Shown here one piece after another: positions 60,077 to 64,000 of a stretch of 64,000 nucleotides of DNA. Both the position numbers and the translations under genes were made by a program. The DNA is from Prevotellaceae bacterium (lineage in GTDB: Bacteria > Bacteroidota > Bacteroidia > Bacteroidales > Bacteroidaceae). The notes beneath the pieces are model-generated. The model had not been told where the DNA came from, ran no database searches, and worked only from the letters and a program-made list of their open reading frames with translations. Every line of letters begins with the position of its first letter. Position 1 is the stretch's first letter. The stretch lies in the NCBI GenBank assembly GCA_019420585.1, contig JAHZGX010000011.1:1-64000 (forward strand). The letters are read 5' to 3'.

Positions 60077-61279
60077 ATGGGGAAGGATATAGTGGAAGAC
60101 ATCTGTCGGGAGCAGGGGCAGTCTTTGTTTGATGTGACTGTCGATCGCCGAGGATCCGGAAGCATGAAGTGGGACGATGAGCCGCGCACCGATTTCCCTT
60201 TGTGGGTGGCTGACATGGATTTCCCTGTTGCTCCTTGCATACATGAGGCGTTGGGCAGGAGGCTTGCGCATGGTGTCTTTGGCTACGCCATGCCCACGGA
60301 CTCCTATTATAATAGTGTCATGCATTGGCATCGTGAGCGGCACGGAGTGGCGTATGAGCGTGAATGGATGATTGTGGTGCCAGGTGTGGTGCCGGCCATC
60401 AGTGCCATTCTGAGAGCCATGACCCGGCCGGGAAATGGGGTACTGACCCTCTCGCCTGTGTATAATTGTTTTTACAGCAGCATACGTAATATGCAGTGCC
60501 GTGCAGAAGAATGTGAACTGCTGGTACGTGACGGCAAGTATGTCATAGATTTTGACGACCTGGAGCGCAGGGCCGCCAAGCCTGATGTGCGTGTGATGCT
60601 GCTCTGTTCTCCGCACAATCCCACGGGCAGGGTGTGGACTCGTGAAGAACTTGAAGCCATTGCCGACATCTGCCTGAAGCATAATGTGTTCCTAGTGTCG
60701 GATGAGATACATTGTGAACTTACCATGCCTGGGCATACGTTTCTCCCTCTTATGGCTCTTGACCATCCTGCCTTGAGCCATGCCTGCATCTGCACCAGTG
60801 CCAGCAAGGCGTTCAATATAGCAGGGTTGCAAAACGCTCAGATAATCTGTCCGAATGCAGATGAGCGCTCCTTGATTGACCGTGCGGTCAACATACATGA
60901 GGTTTGCGATGTGAATCCCTTTGGACTTGTTGCCACCGAGGCCGCTTATGCCCATGGCGGCGAGTGGCTTGATGAACTCCGCTGTTATCTGTGGACAAAT
61001 TATGAGGTACTGGCCTCGTATTTCGGTAGCCATTGCCGCCAGTTGCGTGTTATGCCCATTGAAGCCACTTATCTCATGTGGGTCGACATATGTGCACTGG
61101 GTATCAGTGATGAGGAGTTCTGCTGTCGGCTTGCGGAGCAGCAGAGTGTGCGTCTTGCCCCGGGTTCTCATTATGGGCAGGGCGGACAGGGCTTCGTGCG
61201 TATTAACCTGGCCACTTCGAGGCGGAATCTGCTGGAGGCGGCCAGGCGCATCGGCATCTTCATCCATCGCATGGCATGA
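60077..61279 (+). CDS. PatB/MalY-type pyridoxal-phosphate C-S lyase/aminotransferase
   Basis: 400 residues from MGKDIVEDICREQGQSLFDVTVDRRGSGSMKWD. FPLWVADMDFPVAP, CSPHNPTGRVWTREEL, VFLVSDEIHCELTMPGH, and the PLP lysine in CTSASKAFNIAGLQNA define the MalY/PatB branch, usually cystathionine beta-lyase. C-terminal APGSHYGQGGQGFVRINLA. The frame is open 22 codons earlier, inside the DUF3737 gene; the one-base gap and family start support this ATG. Four-base overlap with the MATE gene. Confidence 0.92.
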   Translation: MGKDIVEDICREQGQSLFDVTVDRRGSGSMKWDDEPRTDFPLWVADMDFPVAPCIHEALGRRLAHGVFGYAMPTDSYYNSVMHWHRERHGVAYEREWMIVVPGVVPAISAILRAMTRPGNGVLTLSPVYNCFYSSIRNMQCRAEECELLVRDGKYVIDFDDLERRAAKPDVRVMLLCSPHNPTGRVWTREELEAIADICLKHNVFLVSDEIHCELTMPGHTFLPLMALDHPALSHACICTSASKAFNIAGLQNAQIICPNADERSLIDRAVNIHEVCDVNPFGLVATEAAYAHGGEWLDELRCYLWTNYEVLASYFGSHCRQLRVMPIEATYLMWVDICALGISDEEFCCRLAEQQSVRLAPGSHYGQGGQGFVRINLATSRRNLLEAARRIGIFIHRMA

Positions 61280-62691
61280 GTTACACCCTGTATAAAGACT
61301 CCCTGCTTGCCCGTATTCGGCAAGGAGAGCAGATGACAGGTCGCCAGCAACTTGCGCTGGCTTCCTTGCTCAGTGTGCCCAGCATGCTTGCTCAGCTTGT
61401 GCATATCATGATGCAGTATATCGATGCCAGCATGGTGGGCAGCCTGGGTGCAAAGGCCAGTGCGAGCATAGGACTGGTGAGCACCACGCTATGGCTTTTC
61501 GGCAGCCTCTGCTCTTCGGCCAGTGTAGGCTTTTATGTGCAGGTGGCTCACCGCATAGGGGCCGGTGAGTTGAGTGAGGCACGACATGTTTTACGTCAGA
61601 GTTTCCTCTCCTGTCTCCTGTTTGCCGTCCTGCTCTGCGGTGTAGGCGTGCTTATCAGTCCGCACCTGCCTTGTTGGTTGGGTGGGGGAGAAGACATCTG
61701 CCGAGATGCCTCGCTGTATTTCTTCGTGTTCTGCCTGGGCATTCCTTTTCTGCAACTTAACTCCCTTTGCAGCGGCATGCTGCGCTGCAGTGGCAACATG
61801 CACATTCCAAGTCTGCTCAATATCGTCATGTGTGTGCTTGATGTGGTTTTCAACCTCTTCCTCATCTTCCCTCCCCGTGAGGTATGGGGCGTTACCATTC
61901 CTGGTGCAGGGCTTGGTGTGGTGGGGGCTGCGCTGGGAACGTTGATGGCTTTCATCGTTTGCTCGCTCACCATGTGCTGGTTTGTGTGCGTACGGAGCCG
62001 GGAACTCAACCTAAGTCAGGATACTGGTACGTTCCGTCCTCAGGGACAGACCATACGTCGAGCCCTGCATATTGCCCTTCCTTTGGCTGTAGAGCATGTG
62101 GTACTGTGTGGTGCTCAGATTGTGAGCACCATCATTGTGGCTCCCCTGGGTACAGTGGCCATTGCCGCCAATAGTTTCGGCATTACCATTGAAGCCCTGT
62201 GTTACATGCCGGGCTATGGCATTTCCGATGCCGCTACAGCACTTGTGGGACAGAGCCTTGGTGCTGGTAGGCGGCGTCTGGCTCGCAGTTTCGGCCGTAT
62301 TACGGTGAGCATGGGCATTGCGGTGATGTCTCTCATGGCCGTGGTGATGTATGTTTTCTCTCCTGCGCTGATGAGCGTGATGAGTCCCGATGAGGCAGTC
62401 AGGGAACTGACTGTAAGCGTGCTGCGCATTGAGGCTCTGGCAGAACCGATGTTTGCAGCAAGTATTGTGTGTTATGGAGTGTTTGTGGGTGCCGGCGACA
62501 CGTTGGTGCCTTGCACCATGAATTTGGGAAGTATCTGGGTTGTGCGCATCGTTCTTGCCGCCCTTTTATCAGGGGAGTTCGGCTTGAAGGGTGTGTGGAT
62601 TGCCATGGCCGTGGAACTTACCTTTCGTGGACTGATTTTCCTGTTGCGTTTTCGCACGGATCGCTGGATGAGGAAGAAGGCATTGGCATAG
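61276..62691 (+). CDS. MATE family efflux transporter
   Basis: 471 residues with 12 predicted membrane helices. SVPSMLAQLVHIMMQYIDASMVGSLGAKASASIGLVSTTLW at the start and the second-half repeat ALPLAVEHVVLCGAQIVSTIIVAPLGTVAIAANSFGITIEALCYMPGYGISDAATALVGQSLGAG are typical of MATE. Cation-coupled export from the inner membrane. Cotranscribed with the PatB-like gene; what it exports is unknown. Confidence 0.93.
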   Translation: MSYTLYKDSLLARIRQGEQMTGRQQLALASLLSVPSMLAQLVHIMMQYIDASMVGSLGAKASASIGLVSTTLWLFGSLCSSASVGFYVQVAHRIGAGELSEARHVLRQSFLSCLLFAVLLCGVGVLISPHLPCWLGGGEDICRDASLYFFVFCLGIPFLQLNSLCSGMLRCSGNMHIPSLLNIVMCVLDVVFNLFLIFPPREVWGVTIPGAGLGVVGAALGTLMAFIVCSLTMCWFVCVRSRELNLSQDTGTFRPQGQTIRRALHIALPLAVEHVVLCGAQIVSTIIVAPLGTVAIAANSFGITIEALCYMPGYGISDAATALVGQSLGAGRRRLARSFGRITVSMGIAVMSLMAVVMYVFSPALMSVMSPDEAVRELTVSVLRIEALAEPMFAASIVCYGVFVGAGDTLVPCTMNLGSIWVVRIVLAALLSGEFGLKGVWIAMAVELTFRGLIFLLRFRTDRWMRKKALA

Positions 62692-62799
62692 GTCGTGCCG
62701 TGAAGGTAATTGTGCCGAAACAAGCAGGCAGATGCTGTGAGTTTGCCAAAGGAAAGAAGAAAAGTGGGGAGAACCTTTGCTCGTTTGTGTGAATAGTTG

Positions 62800-62807
62800 T
62801 AATTTTG
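62800..62807 (+). promoter_or_regulatory. -7 element of the rplU-rpmA operon
   Basis: TAATTTTG, matching TAnnTTTG, 85 bases before the rplU ATG. Confidence 0.6.
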
Positions 62808-62820
62808 CACCCGATTTATG

Positions 62821-62866
62821 CCGCACAGGCCATAAAAGTGAGCCACGTGATGGCTTCGCCCTGCGG
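62821..62866 (+). promoter_or_regulatory. Structured leader of the rplU-rpmA operon
   Basis: CCGCA (62821-62825) pairs with TGCGG (62862-62866), enclosing a second helix GCCAT (62829/30-62833) with ATGGC (62850-62854). It occupies most of the leader of about 78 bases. A ribosomal-protein autoregulatory element is possible but unproven. Confidence 0.4.
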
Positions 62867-62891
62867 TCAAAACCCGTTTAATAATAAATAA

Positions 62892-63209
62892 ATGTACGCA
62901 ATTGTAGAGATTAACGGTCAGCAGTTCAAGGCTGAGGCTGGCAAGAAGTTGTTTGTGCACCACATGACAACTGCCGAGGCCGGTCAGACTGTTGAGTTTG
63001 AGAAGGTGTTGTTGGTAGACAACGAAGGTAGCGTTACTGTGGGTGCTCCTACTGTGGAGGGTGCCAAGGTGGTTGCAGAGGTGGTTTCTCCCCTTGTGAA
63101 GGGCGAGAAGGTGCTTGTGTTCCACAAGAAGCGCCGCAAGGGCTATCGCAAGTTGAACGGTCATCGTCAGCAGTTCACTGAGTTGGCCATCAAGGAAGTT
63201 ATCGCTTAA
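62892..63209 (+). CDS. rplU: 50S ribosomal protein bL21
   Basis: 105 residues. MYAIVEINGQQFKAEAGKKLFVHHM, VLLVDNEGSVTVGAPTVEGAKV and VFHKKRRKGYRKLNGHRQQFTELAI are the bL21 pattern (KYKRRKGYRKKxGHRQ). A large-subunit rRNA-binding protein. First of the conserved rplU-rpmA pair, 24 bases before rpmA. Confidence 0.98.
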   Translation: MYAIVEINGQQFKAEAGKKLFVHHMTTAEAGQTVEFEKVLLVDNEGSVTVGAPTVEGAKVVAEVVSPLVKGEKVLVFHKKRRKGYRKLNGHRQQFTELAIKEVIA

Positions 63210-63233
63210 CAATTAAACTGAGGAGAAACAGAA

Positions 63234-63497
63234 ATGGCACATAAAAAAGGTGTCGGCAGTTCTAAGAACGGTCGTGAGTCAGCATCACAGCGGCTCGGTG
63301 TGAAGATATTCGGTGGTGAGAAGTGCATTGCCGGTAATGTGATTGTACGTCAGCGTGGCACACGTCATTATCCTGGCACAAACGTGGGTATTGGTAAGGA
63401 TGATACCCTCTATGCTTTGGCTGATGGCATTGTACAGTTTAAGAAGGGTCGTCGTGACCGTAGCACTGTGAGCGTAGTGCCCGTGGCAGAGGCATAA
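63234..63497 (+). CDS. rpmA: 50S ribosomal protein bL27
   Basis: 87 residues. MAHKKGVGSSKNGRESASQRLGVK is diagnostic; the protein's N-terminal tail reaches the peptidyl-transferase centre. It starts directly AHKKG, without the cleavable N-terminal extension found in some Firmicutes. Followed by a terminator. Confidence 0.98.
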   Translation: MAHKKGVGSSKNGRESASQRLGVKIFGGEKCIAGNVIVRQRGTRHYPGTNVGIGKDDTLYALADGIVQFKKGRRDRSTVSVVPVAEA

Positions 63498-63551
63498 CGC
63501 GCATTTGCAAGCAATAATAGAAACGTTTCCTTGAGGGAGCGTCATGGTATA

Positions 63552-63584
63552 GGGTCGCATGTGTGATACGCATGCGGCCCTTTT
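63552..63584 (+). terminator. Intrinsic terminator of rplU-rpmA
   Basis: GGGTCGCATG (63552-63561) pairs with CATGCGGCCC (63571-63580) with one G-T, 9-base loop, followed by TTTT: a textbook intrinsic terminator. Confidence 0.8.
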
Positions 63585-63638
63585 CTGTCTGTCGCCAAAT
63601 TTGGGCGTAGGCAGTCGGCCTATGTCGTGAAATAGTCG

Positions 63639-63646
63639 TAATTTTG
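63639..63646 (+). promoter_or_regulatory. -7 element of serS
   Basis: TAATTTTG, matching TAnnTTTG, 37 bases before the serS ATG. Confidence 0.6.
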
Positions 63647-63682
63647 TGGTTGATAAGATTGAAAGAAATATAACATATAGAT

Positions 63683-64000
63683 ATGCTCACGCTAAAACTC
63701 ATTACAGAAGAGAAAGACCGTGTGGTACGCGGTCTGGAGAAGAAGCATTTCCCCAATGCGGCAGAGGCGATTGAGGAAGTTCTCAACGTAGACAAGGCAC
63801 GCCGTCAGGCACAGGCGGAGTTGGATGCCAACTTGTCGAAAGCCAAGAAAATGGCTTCCGAGATAGGTGCTCTGATGAAGCAGGGCAAGAGGCAGGAGGC
63901 CGATGAGGTGAAGGCCGAGGTGGCCACCCTCAAGGAGTCCAACCGTCTGTTGGAGGACAGAAAGGCAGAGGCGGAGGCAAAATTGACCACTCTGCTTTGT
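63683..64000 (+). CDS. serS: Seryl-tRNA synthetase, N-terminal part
   Basis: 106 codons are visible before the window ends. MLTLKLITEEKDRVVRGLEKKHFPNAAEAIEEVLNVD followed by the long helical hairpin (RRQAQAELDANLSKAKKMASEIGALMKQGKRQEADEVKAEVATLK) is the tRNA-binding coiled-coil arm of SerRS. The catalytic domain lies beyond the window. Confidence 0.92.
   Translation, partial: MLTLKLITEEKDRVVRGLEKKHFPNAAEAIEEVLNVDKARRQAQAELDANLSKAKKMASEIGALMKQGKRQEADEVKAEVATLKESNRLLEDRKAEAEAKLTTLLC

Overview
This window looks like a chromosomal segment of a Bacteroidota member, most probably Prevotellaceae or a close relative. The evidence is the repeated -7 promoter element TAnnTTTG in front of transcription units, a UpxY-type antiterminator ahead of a polysaccharide locus, a C10 (streptopain-like) protease, and many families typical of Bacteroidales (DUF5063, DUF4836-like, DUF3737, NTP_transf_5, TlpA-like lipoprotein). 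No rRNA, tRNA, CRISPR array or intact insertion sequence was seen.

Layout. (1) 1-16350 is almost entirely on the minus strand: a partial secreted C10 protease, then a long run from DUF5063 down to mfd. That run holds an RNase D-like exonuclease, an RlmI-like methyltransferase, a nucleoside permease, rsmE, a membrane-anchored DUF4836-like protein, an ABC ATPase/permease pair, and a three-domain kinase/RapZ-C/nucleotidyltransferase fusion. (2) 16943-19575 is a nitrogen module: PII protein, ammonium channel and an outer-membrane protein. (3) 19811-29717 holds housekeeping genes: FadL-like porin, nudC, phosphohexomutase, endonuclease, lepA, a Crp-like regulator, and a queuosine operon (yhhQ-queC-queF) headed by what reads as a preQ1-I riboswitch ending three bases before the first start codon. 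(4) 29774-33863 is an operon of flavodoxin, CMD-cupin and alpha/beta hydrolase with a divergent AraC regulator.

(5) 33900-54220 is an AT-rich capsule/exopolysaccharide locus: UpxY antiterminator with a structured leader, flippase, FrhB-like iron-sulfur protein, two pyruvyltransferase-like proteins, a nitroreductase-like protein, at least five glycosyltransferases plus an Alg14/Alg13-like pair, an EpsG/Wzy-like polymerase, four acyltransferases and a nucleotide-sugar dehydrogenase. Several genes carry G homopolymers. One acyltransferase is out of frame exactly at a 7-G tract, and one added G would restore a 307-residue protein, so the locus looks phase-variable by slipped-strand mispairing as well as antiterminator-controlled. 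Two unrelated repeat families lie on both sides of the locus (about 34.73-34.94 kb and 57.01-57.29 kb). One of them differs between copies in a pattern that looks protein-coding.

(6) 54422-64000 returns to core-like sequence: NTP_transf_5 protein, thioredoxin-fold lipoprotein, AraC regulator divergent from a small periplasmic protein, a DUF3737/PatB/MATE operon, rplU-rpmA with a structured leader and a good terminator, and the 5' end of serS.
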